This document shows, in pieces, positions 31,165 through 43,022 of a stretch of 64,000 nt of DNA. A program made the translations under genes and the position numbers. Source of the DNA: Parelaphostrongylus tenuis (taxonomy: Eukaryota; Nematoda; Chromadorea; Rhabditida; Metastrongylidae). The notes under the pieces are model-generated. The model did no database searches and had not been told where the DNA came from. It saw only the letters and a list, made by a program, of their open reading frames with translations. Location: positions 124,001 to 188,000 of the forward strand of contig JAHQIW010003777.1 of the NCBI GenBank assembly GCA_019055375.1. The letters run 5' to 3'. Every line of letters begins with the position of its first letter. The first letter of the stretch is position 1.

Positions 31165-31645
31165 GTTGATTTCACGACCTAGATAGATGTAACTGGAGCA
31201 TTCGGAAATTGTCGTTCCGTTGAGCGTGAATGGGGCATTAGAAACCCATCAGTTCCTCATGAACATTGTTTTCGTTAGATTCGGTTGAAGACCAATCTTT
31301 CCACAGGCGTTATCGAAATCACTCAACATTCGTTCCGCTTGACTGATGTTTGGTGTTATGAGAACGATATCGTCAGCAAAGCGAAGATGATTTAATTGTC
31401 GACAGTCTATTATCACTCCCATATCGTCCCATTCTAATGTTGGCATGACGTTTTGTAGGGTGGCAGTGAAAAGTTTTGGGAAAATTGTATCGCCTTGTCG
31501 AACCCCTCTTCTTACGTCAATAGTGATATTGTTGTAGAATGGAGATATTTTGGTCGTGAAATCTTTATAAAGCTCACGAAGAATCATTATGTTCAGAGTA
31601 GGGACGCCATGGTTATCCAGAGCCTCTATAACCGCTCCATGTTTA
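31165..31645 (-). mobile_element. Inverted RTE fragment (reverse transcriptase core)
   Basis: Minus-strand frame 31,722-31,249 includes RRGVRQGDTIF, LRFADDIVL and NLTKTMF, corresponding to 30,435-30,915 of the plus copy. The junction with the plus element at 31,164/31,165 has no spacer (TCTCGC then GTTGATTTC). The piece begins at the block GGTCGTGAAATCAAC. It ends in an AT microsatellite, not in the normal 3' tail. Confidence 0.8.
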
Positions 31646-31646
31646 C

Positions 31647-31685
<39 letters not shown>

Positions 31686-31687
31686 TT
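31646..31687. repeat. (AT)n microsatellite
   Basis: About 40 bp of alternating AT sits at the end of the inverted RTE piece. Confidence 0.9.
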
Positions 31688-31729
31688 GCTTTTCTGCCAG
31701 ACGACGACAAATAAAGAAACAATCTCTTT

Positions 31730-32500
31730 TGCTGGACAAGAATATTTCATAAGAGTGCTGGTAATCATTCGAAGGCTCAGATATGTAGCTACTGCGCTAC
31801 ATGGCTGTTTTTTGGAACACCCTCCTATAATGCTGCAAAGTTCAGGATAAAATTATGCCTTGAATCGGCAGAGTAATTCTACTGTTACTTTGCTAGAAGC
31901 ATGAAAAACTTACCGTTCTCTTGTTATCGTGTAGAGGAAATCTCGTAATATCAGAGTCATACATTTGACCTCGAGATTCTTTCAAGCCGAAATAAAATTC
32001 CTAATCGAATGACAAAAATCGCCCTTTACACTTGACGCGAACACGTATTTTCAAAACTCCTGCCTTCTACGAAATTGAAAAAAACTTTGTTCTATCATTC
32101 CATAGATGCTTTCTATTGTTGTCATTTTATTTAGCCAAATCAGCCTGCTATAAAGTCTAAGCAAAGGGCTCACTATTCCAACAATGATGATACGTAAGCT
32201 TTTCGCCCTTACACTACGCTAGTCAATAAGGACCTTTTGAAATTCAAATACAGTTTCGAAATCATAAAAATTTATGGCCAAATGACTATTAAACTGCTGT
32301 TGGAAGTCTGTTGAAAGCCAAGCACAGACCGTAGTCGAGCTAAAAATTCGCGCCAGGTGCAAGACGTAATTTTATTCAATATCAGAGATAATATCAAAGT
32401 CTCCGGTTTTCGAGCTATCGGATGATTAGCAAAAGTCTACTTAAAAATCTGGGTTCGACGAGAAAACCACAAGATGGCCACTGTACCCAATTTGGGAGAA
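31730..32500. repeat. Diverged '160-bp' units
   Basis: GGTAATCATTCGAAGGCTCAGA at ~31,760, the CAAAGTTCAGGATAAAATTATG run and CTACGAAATTGAAAAAAACTT resemble the corresponding runs in blocks I-III. GTTTTCGAGCTATCGGATGATTAGC at ~32,405 is the same marker in reverse. No coding potential was seen. Confidence 0.5.
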
Positions 32501-33496
32501 TTAGTATCAAAGGGTTGAAGTAAAAAAGGAATTAGCAAGATTAAGAAAATACCTGGGTATTCACATCCTCAACATAATGGCAGGTGCGATCGCTGATTCT
32601 CGACCAAAGGAGCCACTTTTCCATCACAATGTGATTGACAGCGAGTGTATGCTTGTTTTATCTATAAAAGTCAATAACTGCGTGGGTCAAGGGTAAAAAA
32701 GGCAAATACCAAGAAAACTAACAGAATCTTTCCTAAGTTGAATATGAGAACATCTCTTGGCGCTGATAAGTCCCTGAGGAATGCGCCATGCTCTCAACTT
32801 TATTAAGCATCATCTGAGGTGATTTCAATGCATATTCAACCCTTGCAATGACTCGCCGCAGGCTAACTATGCTTCAACTAAGTATGCTGTCCTCCCAGAC
32901 AAGTCTGGCACCATTTTGGCGATCCTGGTGGGATTAGGAGGTTTGGCCGTTGGCCGTAAGGTTTAACATCTATCACGTGATGCGCCACGCAGGGTACCCC
33001 TAACCATTGCGTCACATGGGCCCAATTCTAGAGTCACGTATTAAAGTGATCAAATGCTAACATTTAAAAACCCTATAAATTTTTATTCTGCTGCTTTATC
33101 TGTGGTATCATGTCACAGATATTCTCCTTTGGATGCGGAGGAGCGAACAAAAATGCAGTATGATTAAGTTCGTATCATTAATGCTCATGATGGTCCTGCA
33201 CATGTTTGTCAATATTTTGATACATTTAGGTTGCTCGTTATAATGATAGATTTTATCCCAAATTCCGCGTGGCGGGACAAATCAAGTCGACTCAAAGAGC
33301 AGTACTCTATCGCAAAGCAACGACTCAACTATCACTGAAACATGGTGCATTGGTCGATCAAAGGTATCATCAGTAAAAAGCGAACAACCTCAGCTTGAGA
33401 AGAGGAAAGGTACGCGGTTTCCTTCCTTTCCATAAAAGAATATCCTGAAAATTTAACGTTGCAAAGTTCATATTTCAACTTCACCCACATTCACAG
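32501..33496. other. Region upstream of BEL/Pao gag; possible LTR/leader remnants
   Basis: No long open frame is present. CpG-containing, less AT-rich sequence around 32,900-33,020 and a TATAAATTTTTATTC stretch near 33,075 would fit a promoter in an LTR, and TGGCGGGACA at 33,271 could be a decayed primer site. I cannot delimit an LTR because no second copy is in the window. Confidence 0.25.
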
Positions 33497-34705
33497 ATGA
33501 CGTCCACTCGTACCGCGCGAAAAGCAGTCTTGACAAAGACTATTACCGTCTGGAAACCTATCTGACAACCACCAAAGACCTTATCACCCCCCCCCCCCCC
33601 ACCCCCCCTATCGCTTCCCTCCGAAGAATCTGATGGCAAGAGGTACATCATTTCACTGCAAGATGAGTTACAACAAGCAAGGATGATATCGAAACCTAAA
33701 TGCACGCTGTCCAAATAGCACTGGACAACTACAGTACAGCAGCAGTTCGCCTCGACCCTAACACACCGCTGCTAGAGCAAATCCAAACACGAGTCGAGGC
33801 TAATACGGAAAAAAAACAACTGATGTGATCAATAGTATAACAGTCCATCGAATCAAACTTTTGAAACTTTGGACGAGTTGGAACGCAAAAAATTCTCACG
33901 GACGCCATAAATAGTCCACCGTGCAACTTATCCAACCGCATCGTTGAAGTGCCAACATTAACCTTATCTCCTATTCCAGTCGCAAAATTCAGCTGGCAAA
34001 CTTGGGAATGGGACTCATTCATTCTGGGGAGCATTTGAGCACACCGTACACTTACGACCTAAAGATAATTTTTCAAATAAATTATCTACTCGAAGCCCTT
34101 CAAAGAGAACCAAAAGTTTTAGCTAAACTTTACAATGTGTTACGAGAAGCTTATCCCATGGTGATAGCTCAAGTGAAAGAAAAATATGGAAATCGGCAAA
34201 GCATCATCAAACAACGTTTGCGAAAATTACGCACACTCGAAGCCCAAAGTTTTCGCCTAAGGGATCAAAAAAACTGCGACTCACTTTATTCTATTGCCAT
34301 CCAGTTGAAATGAAAGGGAAAACTGATAGATGGTACGATTCTGCAACAGCTACTGCTTGAGAAGTTCACAAAAGATATCCAATGCCACGTTTTACAGAAA
34401 AGACGTCAAAGAGAAGGAGCGTGGTTGACGGAAGAAATGCTGGCATGTATCAAAGATTGCATTAAAAAGAACTTGAACTTCAAAACCAAGTGCGCGAAAA
34501 AGTCAACCTCAGATATGATGTCAGGGACACAGATGATGGAACTCGTCCACCAACCCATCAAGTCAGCAGAAAATAGTAACAAGATAACCGTGTTTCTATT
34601 GCGAAAAGCAAAACCACCAAAAGAAAGCATAGTGGCACATGCAAATGATGAGGGGTTGCAGCACCTGCCAAGTCTAGAGAGTTTCGTTTTATCATATTCA
34701 AAAGC
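33497..34705 (+). pseudogene. BEL/Pao LTR-retrotransposon gag fragment
   Basis: Plus-strand frames in order: a basic start after ATG 33,497 (TSTRTARKAVLTKTITVWK); a proline run caused by a poly-C tract; a conserved entry IPVAKFSWQTWEWDSF (33,977-34,025); then YLLEALQREPKVLAKLY...YPMVIAQVKEKYGNRQSI (34,080-34,210), LRKLRTLEAQSFRLRDQ and KFTKDIQCHVLQKRRQREG. This is the order of the DUF1759-type gag of BEL/Pao elements (KFSG-W-xWxxF, NYLxxxLxGEP, LxxKYGN). Gag would form the particle carrying the element's RNA. Two or more shifts break it; pol is absent and similarity to block II begins at ~34,706. Confidence 0.75.
33587..33608 (+). repeat. Poly-C tract
   Basis: Fourteen C, one A, seven C. It lies within the gag frame, where slippage would shift the reading frame. 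Its length is prone to sequencing or assembly error. Confidence 0.9.
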
Positions 34706-34984
34706 TCGAAATTCAAACAATTTAAACTAAATAGGTTATTAGAAGCTATGATACTTAGGCTATTGAATGATTACTAAAAGTCAATAGGAAAAACTTTGTT
34801 CAGCGAGAAATGTTTTAATGAGGAACACGATTTTATTTTTGCTGTTACAGCGCAATAAAAGAACCTTGGAAATGAAGTACATTCTCAACCATTTTGAGAT
34901 TCAAGTTACCCTGAAGGATTATTCAAACAGTAAAGAAGAAAGTTTATAATAAATTCTCAAAATTGCTTCCCTTGATGTTTATAC

Positions 34985-35990
34985 TTTTGTAAAGTCGCTT
35001 GCGAAATTTCAAACAATGCTCGCTCAAGTATGCACCCTAATTTTGTCTCAAGCGCGTGTCATAGTCGTTTCAAGCTAGTCTACGGTAGAAGCGAGCAGCC
35101 GAGACCTTTCCTTCCAGTATGGACCAAGGGTAATCCATTGGGTTGCACTTCGGCGATATGACGGCCAGATGTCTCTGCCCGAATAAGACGTGGAAACAGT
35201 CCTCGACAAATGACAATCGTTGAGCAGGTTGATTGTGCAGGAGCCTGCTCCTATTTAAGCGTAAATCCTCCGGCGCCAAAAGTGTTGGGTACACCAAGAT
35301 TCCAGTGTGCCCCATAAAACTTTCTGTTGCTAGCTGGCAGCGTTGAATTAGACGTGTCCGTTCACATTGGTAAAGACCAAGGCGTCTTTTTCGTGGCGCT
35401 AATGTCGGTCCAGACAATCACACAAGCCGAAGAAAGAATGCGGCTTATGGTTTCTGCTACTGCAAATTCTGCTGACCCTTCTTGAGAAGATAACGGCGAT
35501 TCTGGCGATTGTGGAGTGATTCGATCGTGAGAATCTTCTTATCCGTAAAAAGCACCTTCGACAAACGAACACCAGCTATCAAACGAATCATTCGACGAGT
35601 TTGGAGGCCACATTTCTTTTATCGCCTGTCCAGGAAGTAAACACGAACCATCTTGCAGCTGCGCATCTTCAGCTTATTTTTGACAATGTTCCGACGCTCC
35701 ACCCGCTGATATCCAGCTTCTTTGCCCTTTTACGCATCAAACGCTCCAGATTCCGTTGAATCTGGCAACGCATTTTTTAAATGTTTTCTGGAGCAGAGGA
35801 AATGGCGCGACGAATTTTTAGAAGACGCTTCTCAATTCCCTCAGTCTCTTCAAAACGTTTCATAGCTCTGTAGAAATTTGCTGGTCTGAAACCAGTAATC
35901 TTAGCAATGTCGGCCGTTTTCATTCCGACTTATGCAGCTCAACTACTGCTATGCATTCATTTTTACAAGCCATAACTTAAGCACAACTGA
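34985..35990 (-). pseudogene. Tc1/mariner transposase pseudogene, copy B
   Basis: It is collinear with copy A. The best part is the C-terminus: RHLAVISPKCNPMDYPWSILEGKVSA (35,190-35,100), where SPKCNPMDYxxWSILE is the mariner terminal motif with the Asp of SPD changed to Lys. Upstream SKVLFTDKKILT is the first-Asp region (35,575-35,540). N-terminal frames show ADIAKITGFKPA and a helix-turn-helix. Broken by several shifts. Confidence 0.7.
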
Positions 35991-36404
35991 GAATAGGCAA
36001 ATAGATAAAACACATTCTGGACAAAAATTAAACAAAGAGATTATAGAATCGTCAGAACTGGTTTAAAAAAACACCATATCATTGCTAAGAGTCAGAAAAT
36101 ATCAAATTATCAGAACTTCTTTCGCAGCACATGGTATAGTCGAAAGATAGTATGGTAGAAATATGTAGTACAGAAGAAATTCATAGGACTGACTTTCGAT
36201 TAACCTCGATATTGATCAAACTATTACTTTCTCCGGACTTCTCATTAACTGCATTGAATTGAGCATTGGAAACTGAACACCAGACAAACATTGTTGAAAA
36301 AAAGACACTTTTACGATATGTTGCTCCAATTTTTTTTCACTTTTCGTTCCAAGTGTTTCTGAGGCCCCATTCAAGACAATATAATCTAATAACATATTTT
36401 TACC

Positions 36405-36735
36405 TTCTAATGAGGTCGTTTATGGCACTTATATAGTCTAAGACAGTCTTTCAGCATTTACAGTCTCCTTAGTACATTGCTTTGAGCGATATTTCAAAAT
36501 GTTTGCAACGAAAGGTGTGAGTCATGGTAACCAGCCACGAGCAATCGAGTGTCCAACACCGCTCGTTTGGTAAATTTATCACTTGACAGCGCGTGTAAGA
36601 ATTTCGGTTTTCTATGAAGGGGACATCTCCCCGTGGAACTGACTGAACCGGAAGAGACCGTGCAACTGACGAGGCTGCAATGCAGAAACACGTGTATTGC
36701 CCTGTATAAGCCATTATATAAAAGTCATAAGAAAA
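36405..36735. mobile_element. Inverted-repeat element (CACGTGTTTCGG family), facing pair
   Basis: The left end, near 36,425-36,475 (GGCACTTATATAG, GACAGTCTTTCAGC, CAGTCTCCTTAGT), is the reverse complement in outline of the right end near 36,665-36,730 (CTGACGAGGCTGCAATGCAG, AACACGTGTATTGCCCTGTATAAGCC). The interior (~200 bp) contains GCAACGAAAGGTGTGA and CAACACCGCTCGTTT. The same pair is at 48,405-48,720. In copy I only the right half survives (6,140-6,195). Confidence 0.5.
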
Positions 36736-36854
36736 ACTATTGCATAGTCCAATAACATTCGCAGCTCCGAAAGACGTCTGGTTCTGTCTCATTCGATGAG
36801 CTGACCTTCATGATCGGTTTGTAAAAAAAGCTTCATCCAGCGAAATATAGGCGC

Positions 36855-37287
36855 GACAATAATAAAAACGCACGGCCAGTGGAAAACATGACTTCATCAT
36901 GAATGCGACGTGATGGGAAAAAAGCCTTTCCTAAAAAACAAGGACAACTTCGAACTCATCGTAATTCATGCGAGGGACCGCGGACGAGTGGATGTGATGT
37001 TGATCACGGAGCGCGTGGAGCCGAGCTTCACCTCCAACATTTCCAGCTGTCAAGAACAACGTCCCATGGAACGCCACAGCAAGGCTATCCTCAAGACTTC
37101 AGGGAGACTCGCTCAACCACTATCCTACTCCGTTCAAGAAAAAAAAGACGAAAAACGAAACGAATGTTATAAGTACTGGTATTCACATAGTGAAAGAAAA
37201 CATTGTGTTGATAGATCAGATAAGGTGCTAAAAATGAAAAGTCCCCTCCCTACTTTGGCACGATTCTTGGCATTCTTTCAATTGTAA
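36855..37287 (+). repeat. Coding-like module M, longest open copy
   Basis: An open frame from ATG 36,910 to TAA 37,285 (125 codons) contains GRVDVMLITERVEPSFTS and a basic C-terminal half. The other copies (6,354-6,554; ~48,900-49,170; minus 34-309) are shorter or shifted. There is no recognised domain. It is probably an old transposon coding fragment. Confidence 0.35.
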
Positions 37288-38299
37288 TACGTTGCACAAG
37301 GAGTATTATGATGAAAATCTATCATCTTTGATATATCTTATTATATATAATACTCAGTAACTAAAGTAGTGACTGAACATCAGAAAACTCTGAATAGTTC
37401 GACAAAAATGATGTTTCACAGTGCATGCAGCGCCAAGTCATCGACAAGAAAACGTAATAGCTCTCTAAGTACAAAGATTTTTTGGCCGGCAAGATTTTCC
37501 TCTAGACTTCCAGTAGTCAATCTGTAGCTTGAATTTTAGCAACTGCAATACATTACGTGACTTTTGCAAAAAAATTTCAGTGCGCCGTAACAGCATAAGC
37601 AAATTATGTTTCAAATTCAGCTCTTTGCTCGTTCGTTTGGGGTCTCTGAACAGCTTTTCGTTCAAAGTCCAGTAGTCATTTGACAGCATAGATTACGATA
37701 ATTCCAAAGCTGGTTTTTTGTTGCAAAAGTTTCACATAGTTTGCTGCAAGAGCAGAAAAGAAATTACGTTTCATTCTTAGATTTTTTTGATCACAAAAGA
37801 CATATATGCATCAAAAGAGTATGAACATATAGAGGCAACTGTGCTGCATCAAAAATGAAGTAAATCTAACATTTCGTTACGACAGAAAAAATTTCTTTCA
37901 AAAGATACAAACCGCGCTTTCTCTGATGGTTCTGCGCGTAGCGATTTCAGTTATTGCTTCGAAAGATGGTATTTTCGTTATCTACTTGGAAACTTTTTCA
38001 TCATGAAGGAATTTTTGAGTTTAACGTAAATGTAGAAAAGACTCTGCTCTGTCAATCTATAGATATCGGCTTTTCTGATTTCACATAGCAAATAAACATG
38101 CTTTGAATTACCAACCAATGGATAACTAATTTGAGTGTAAAACGTAATCTTTTTCGCTCTTAGAGGGCTCCTTGAAAACTTATTTAGAATAGAACTGAGA
38201 TTTGAAATCATGAAAATTTTTTAAATCAAAGGTTTCTCTAGCTTTCAACAAAAATGGATGAGTAGCCAAGTCCCGAAAGAGAACGCGAAATGTATTTCT

Positions 38300-39430
38300 T
38301 GATTTTTGTTACAGCGCAGCAAAATCGCCGTTTAACTATCAAAAGTGCATTTAGGACTGAAGTTTTCTAGCTACAGAATGACTACTGGAACTTAAGTAAA
38401 AGCTTTACCTGGTCAGAAGGTCAACAAATTACGAATGCAAAATACACTACGCACTCCGAAGACAAAGCTTAGTGGTTCTTCACGGTTGTTAGAGGACAAA
38501 TAAATATTCGAGCTCGTGAGCTGACAAGAATATTTCATAGAAGTGTTAGTAATCATTCGACAGCTGAAATCTTTGGCTAGCGCGGCACTTGGTCGGTTTT
38601 CATATCTCATAACGCCATTAAATGAATTAAATAAAATTCAAAATAAAATTATGTTTGACACAACCACGTATTTTTTTATTGCGCTTATATTTCGCCGGAC
38701 AAAACTCTTTTCCTAGAGAGATAGAACTCTTTCGATGACACAAGTTTCGAAGGACTTAAATATATGTCTACTGTTTGGAAGCTCTTTTGATAGCGCTGTA
38801 GGAGAGAAAGGATTCGTGTTCTAGATCTCGCCCGACAGAGCTCTTTCTTTAGATTATAAGTGATCATTCGATAGCATAAGTTTCAATGATACTAATGCGA
38901 TGCCTATCACGAATAAGAACCGTTTCACTGTAGTGTAGCAGGGAAAATGAGATCGAGTTTCACATATTCGTGGCCTGCTTACCGACTAATTTACAGGGAG
39001 TCGGTGGGGTGCTCAATCAATGCTCTGACGAGTTAGACGTGGGAAGTGCGAATTGCTAGTCAAATAGGGATTTTCTCTCCGCCTTGATAAGGAAATTCAG
39101 TAAAGACTGCCTGAGATACTATGAAATTTCCTTAAACGTTAATACGCTTTTCGTGCTTCCAGCGAATTATAAGCGTGATGAAATGAGAGCGCTTTGTGTG
39201 CTTCAATGTTATGAAAGGATTTCTTCGAAAAACAGTCACGTAGCGCTGTAGTCTCAAGTTTTCTAATTCCTAACACTTTTATGAAAAATCATGCCAACGA
39301 ATGAAGTCGAGTAATCCGTATGTCCCGGATGACCGAAACAGACCAACTCAATTCTCTCTTCGCTGCTTTAGCTTATTAGATAAGCGTTTCTGAAAATCAA
39401 GCATGGTATTACAACGGTGATTATTTCAGC
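38300..39430. repeat. '160-bp' diverged units in block II
   Basis: Markers occur at ~38,308 (GTTACAGCGCAGCAAAA), 38,376 (GAATGACTACTGGAA), 38,548 (TAGTAATCATTCGACAGC) and 38,865 (GTGATCATTCGATAGC), spaced ~140-175 bp or twice that. Units are strongly diverged and occur in both orientations across the window. They share a motif near AGCGCTGTAACAG and another near TAATCATTCGATAGC. Confidence 0.55.
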
Positions 39431-39440
39431 TGTCAAATAC

Positions 39441-40059
39441 TGCCGGAACATTAGTGAAAAAGTTAGCCAAACACGAGTGTAGAAAACACTGCACACTTAG
39501 AACAAAATCGTGATTTTGCGTTTACATGATACTAACTGCGTTTACATGGTACTCTACGTAGTATAAGAATCGCCGTTCTTTATGCCGTCGAAGAACTATT
39601 AAACGTCTAGTGAAAAATCTGTGCTCGCAGAGGGAAGTACGGAAAGGAGCAAACACCATCAGTGGCTTGAGAAAAAGGCTCTGGTCACGGAAGTATATCA
39701 GCGATAGTAGTAAAAGCGCACTGCGTGAGCGAAACATAATTTTATCTTTGATGTTATAGAGCTAAAAAAAGACCTTCAAGAAAGCAACTATTCACAGCCG
39801 TATCCCAAGATTGAAGCCTTTGAACGATTATTAACACTCTCATGAAAATTATTTCCAGCGGAAGAGATTCTTCACAACTTCGTGTTAGAAAACCAATAAG
39901 AAAACCTTTCTAGGTGGTGAAAATTCATCCTATCCACTGTTGAAAGACTACCGTTGGAGTGTTCAGATCCCTGACGTATTAACATTTTCTACAGGCTTCC
40001 GCTAAACCAACAATGGTCTTCAACGGGTTAATTAACAAGAATAAACGATAACAGAAGAT
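39441..40059. other. Weakly repeat-like, no gene
   Basis: It contains AGTGAAAAAGTTAGCC and GCACACTTAG as in 12,390-12,430, and repeated AACTGCGTTTACATG. No coding signal was seen. Confidence 0.4.
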
Positions 40060-40460
40060 AAACGGCGCTCACTCGAGTTGCATGATGATAAAATACAAAC
40101 GATACAACGCAAGACTGAGTACAACTAACCGAACTATTAAGGGGCAGGCACGTAGTTTGATGAGTTCTTGCTGAGCTCGTCGGGCAAAACTCTTTGGTCC
40201 CTTGGTTTGCTCGAGATGCGGCCCATATAAATCGATGAGTGCTAAAGTGATGTTTTTGAACGAAAAACGCAGCAATGTAACAATATCGAAAACTCACTAT
40301 GCTGCTGTTCAGCTATGAACGCCACATTTGGTCGATCTGTGATGGGGTCGTTGAGCTCAACCCACGTCGAACCGCCATCTCGCGCTCGTTTCATGCTACG
40401 TTAATGAGGCGGGGCTTAAGCGAAGCTCTGGAACTGACGCAATTTTGCACAATGCGAAAA
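40060..40460. repeat. Two-copy dispersed repeat R1, second copy
   Basis: Partner of 1,420-1,860; shared end GCGAAGCTCTGGAACTGACGC then TTTTGCAC. CpG dinucleotides are more frequent here than in flanking DNA. Confidence 0.5.
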
Positions 40461-40529
40461 GCACACATACACAAATACAACCTTAGTATTTCGGACACAA
40501 TAGGATAAAAAATCTAATAAGAAACATTA

Positions 40530-41030
40530 TTTGCTTAGATCGACGTATTTTCGTCATTTGATGATTTTGTACAGTCTCTTCTTCATGATAAAGTGTTCTT
40601 TAAGGCTTTATAGTTGAATAGACATTCCTAACCGAGCGTGGTAATGCGGAATCCACACGTAGAACTTCGGTATCTCGAACATATTATAATTAAAAAACCA
40701 TATAACATCAATAGTAAGTCAGATCAAAATTTTTCCGTTATGTGATGATTCGCTGAACACTGTCTTCTTCATCGCTCATCAATCGCTCATCAACGATTCA
40801 GAGGTAATTAATCATACGATTGAGAGCATGGGAATACGGAAATCACATATACAATCTAGGTACGTCGGTCATATTGGAGGAAAAAATCATATAAAATTAA
40901 CAGTACGGCAGATCAAAACTGTTCCCTTCAGTGATGATTCTAGACACTTTCTTCGTCATAAGGAAGTGGTCACTAGCTTTAAAGTTCACTGTGCTTTCGG
41001 TAAGGTGCGTGGGAAGGCGGCAATCGGCTA
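40530..41030 (+). repeat. Tandem family C (~190 bp), 2-3 units
   Basis: Units contain GATGATT, CTGTCTTCTTCAT, a GGGAATACGGAAATCACA run, CATATTGGA, and ATATAAAATTAACAGTA then GATCAAAA. The last marker occurs at ~40,725 and ~40,916, a spacing of ~191 bp. Other units lie at 52,290-52,480 and 56,520-56,985. There is no open frame of note. Confidence 0.6.
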
Positions 41031-41042
41031 AAGATGATGCCG

Positions 41043-42170
41043 ATAGAAAATTTCTCACAAACATTCACAAGAGCAGCACAATCAAAATTTCGATACCAAT
41101 AAAGCAGAGGTGATATTAAAAACTTTAAAACGAATAAAGGATTAAATTGCATTCAACTGTGATAAAGACTAGTTTGGAAAAATCCACGATGCCGTTATCA
41201 AATCAAATCGGATGATTTTCTGATTCATAAGAACACCTCGTACGTGTTCCGTTGACTTAAATAAACTTGAAGAAAAGCATAAAATTCCTTCTGAAATCCA
41301 TCACCCAAATGCACCGCCCTTCAAACTAGAAGGAACCAAAACCCAAACTTCATCGACAACGAAAGTTCAACAACGGTAAAACAAATCCAACGCTCTCCAA
41401 AATCAAGTTAGAACGATGACTAAGCACTTTATTGCAGGCACTGCCTGTTACACGTTAGACGTTAAAGTACAGACGGTGGATGGACAGCCATATCGATCGT
41501 CACAGTTCACAAATGTCCTAGATGGACACTAATGCTCTATGTCCACCATTGCAAAAAGAAACGTTTGACTTTCAAGAGCTCGACGTTATTGTGCGCTTAC
41601 GTTTCTAGATTTCCATTACTACTAAGAACTATCTTTTGTTGACTGGAGAAAGCCGGAGGGACTTGAATGAGTTTTGCATCAACTTTCGGATTCCAAAGGA
41701 TGGTGGGCTTAGTGGACCGTGTCTGTACGAAACCTTAGTGGCGCTGAACGGCGTTAACTTTCACGGCAAACTTCCTTTGACATTATGAATTAAACACTAC
41801 ACTGTTAGAGACTAACAGATTATTCGAAAAGTGGTATGGGGTGGTCATAGCATGAATCAATGAACTCATCCACTATGAAATGCTATGGCTACTCAGATCT
41901 AAATCCTGAAAATGTCTCGTTGTTGGAGCCAGTTGATCCTTCAATGCACAATAATTGCACATTCATAGTCAAACTATCATCCGTTGTCAAGTTCCTACGA
42001 GATTGATAAGAAACAATACACTTGGTGAAAACGTAGTTGTTGTAAGTGCACAGTGGCAAAAAAAATCGCCCGTGATCGAGAAAGACGGAGGTCATTTTCT
42101 GTCGAAAAAAAAAGACTCTCCGGAAAAGACAGTCTCATAGTGACGGACGAAAATGTAGAATTTTTTTCAA
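41043..42170 (+). repeat. Paired repeat X, copy 2
   Basis: The more complete partner of 23,285-24,257. The reading YTLDVKVQTVDGQPYRSS (~41,453) and, further on, LTGESRRDLNEFCINF...LSGPCLYETLVALNG are open and partly conserved in copy 1. The 3' part (GTCAAACTATCATCC...AAAGACGGAGGTCATTTTC) is also shared. Possibly part of a retroelement polyprotein; not identified. Confidence 0.5.
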
Positions 42171-42274
42171 ACGTTGCAAATAAATTCACTATATTTAATA
42201 CTAAGCGAGTGCTGGAAGTTTGGATCGACACAGCAAACTGCGATGACCGCAAAGCAAAAGTTCTTTTTTTGTCA

Positions 42275-43022
42275 AACTGTATACATATTAACACACATAA
42301 AAAAACTCACATTTATGTGCATACATTTCAATCAACGGAGAATACATACAGAGTGCGAAAAAGTTCTGGCAATTTTTCCAGATATTTCAACAGTAAGAAA
42401 TACTGCTTGAACAGACAAATCCATTCAAATGAAAGAATAATTGCGTTGCTTGGATGAACAATCATTAGAAACAAAAAATTCGTAAAAATTCTCATAATTG
42501 CCTCCTACGTTGACGATGTCGCGTGCACAATTCCAGACGATGCTCGCACACGTAATTTCGTCCCTAGAGTGTGTCAACGGCATTTGAAGTGCGTCTACAA
42601 CAGTATATCAAGTTGGCGAAACTTTCTCACTAGTATGTACCACAGGGAGTAGTCCGTGGGGTTAAAATCCGGTGAATTTGACAACCAAATGTCATTGCCC
42701 CAAGAGCCTGGAGACTACTCTTGACTGATGGAAATCGTAGAGCGGGTCGAATTTGTAGGATACCACTCCTGTTGAACCGTAAATCCGTCGGCGCCGAAGT
42801 GTCGAGTAAGCCAGTTCTCCGGTATGCTTCGTAAAACTTGCTGTTGACAATTGACGAAGCTAATTCGAACGTTTCTGTTGTTCAACACCAACGGCGCTTT
42901 TTCGGTGGCGCAAAGGCCAATGATGACATCCCATGATTTTTCCTACTGCGAACTTTTGCTGACCCTTTTCGAGAAGATGAAGTAGATTTTAGCGACTGCG
43001 GAGTAGTTCGACTGTGAATATC
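42275..43022 (-). pseudogene. Tc1/mariner transposase, 3' half (copy D2)
   Basis: It parallels 2,150-2,908 including the flank (ACACATAAAAAAACTCAC, CATTTCAATCAACGG). The transposase C-terminus is more decayed than in D1. It ends at AATATC (43,017-43,022), where the foldback FB1 is inserted at the same base as in D1. Confidence 0.6.

Larger units (their letters stand above)
34706..39440. repeat. Large mosaic repeat block, copy II
   Basis: It starts within the leader at AATTTAAACTAAATA (equivalent to 46,755), directly after the gag fragment. It contains mariner B, the inverted-repeat unit, module M, the TATATCTTATTATATATAAT stretch, the ~160-bp units and a 3' part (AGATCGAGTTTCACATATTCG, GCTCTGACGAGTTAGACxTG). 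Module R2 and ~700 bp before it are absent compared with I and III: sequence jumps near 38,270 from AGTAGCCAAG to CCCGAAAGAG. Confidence 0.6.

Noticed and set aside
34406..34720. A 104-codon minus-strand frame
   Set aside because: Antisense shadow of the BEL/Pao gag fragment, which shows the family motifs on the plus strand.
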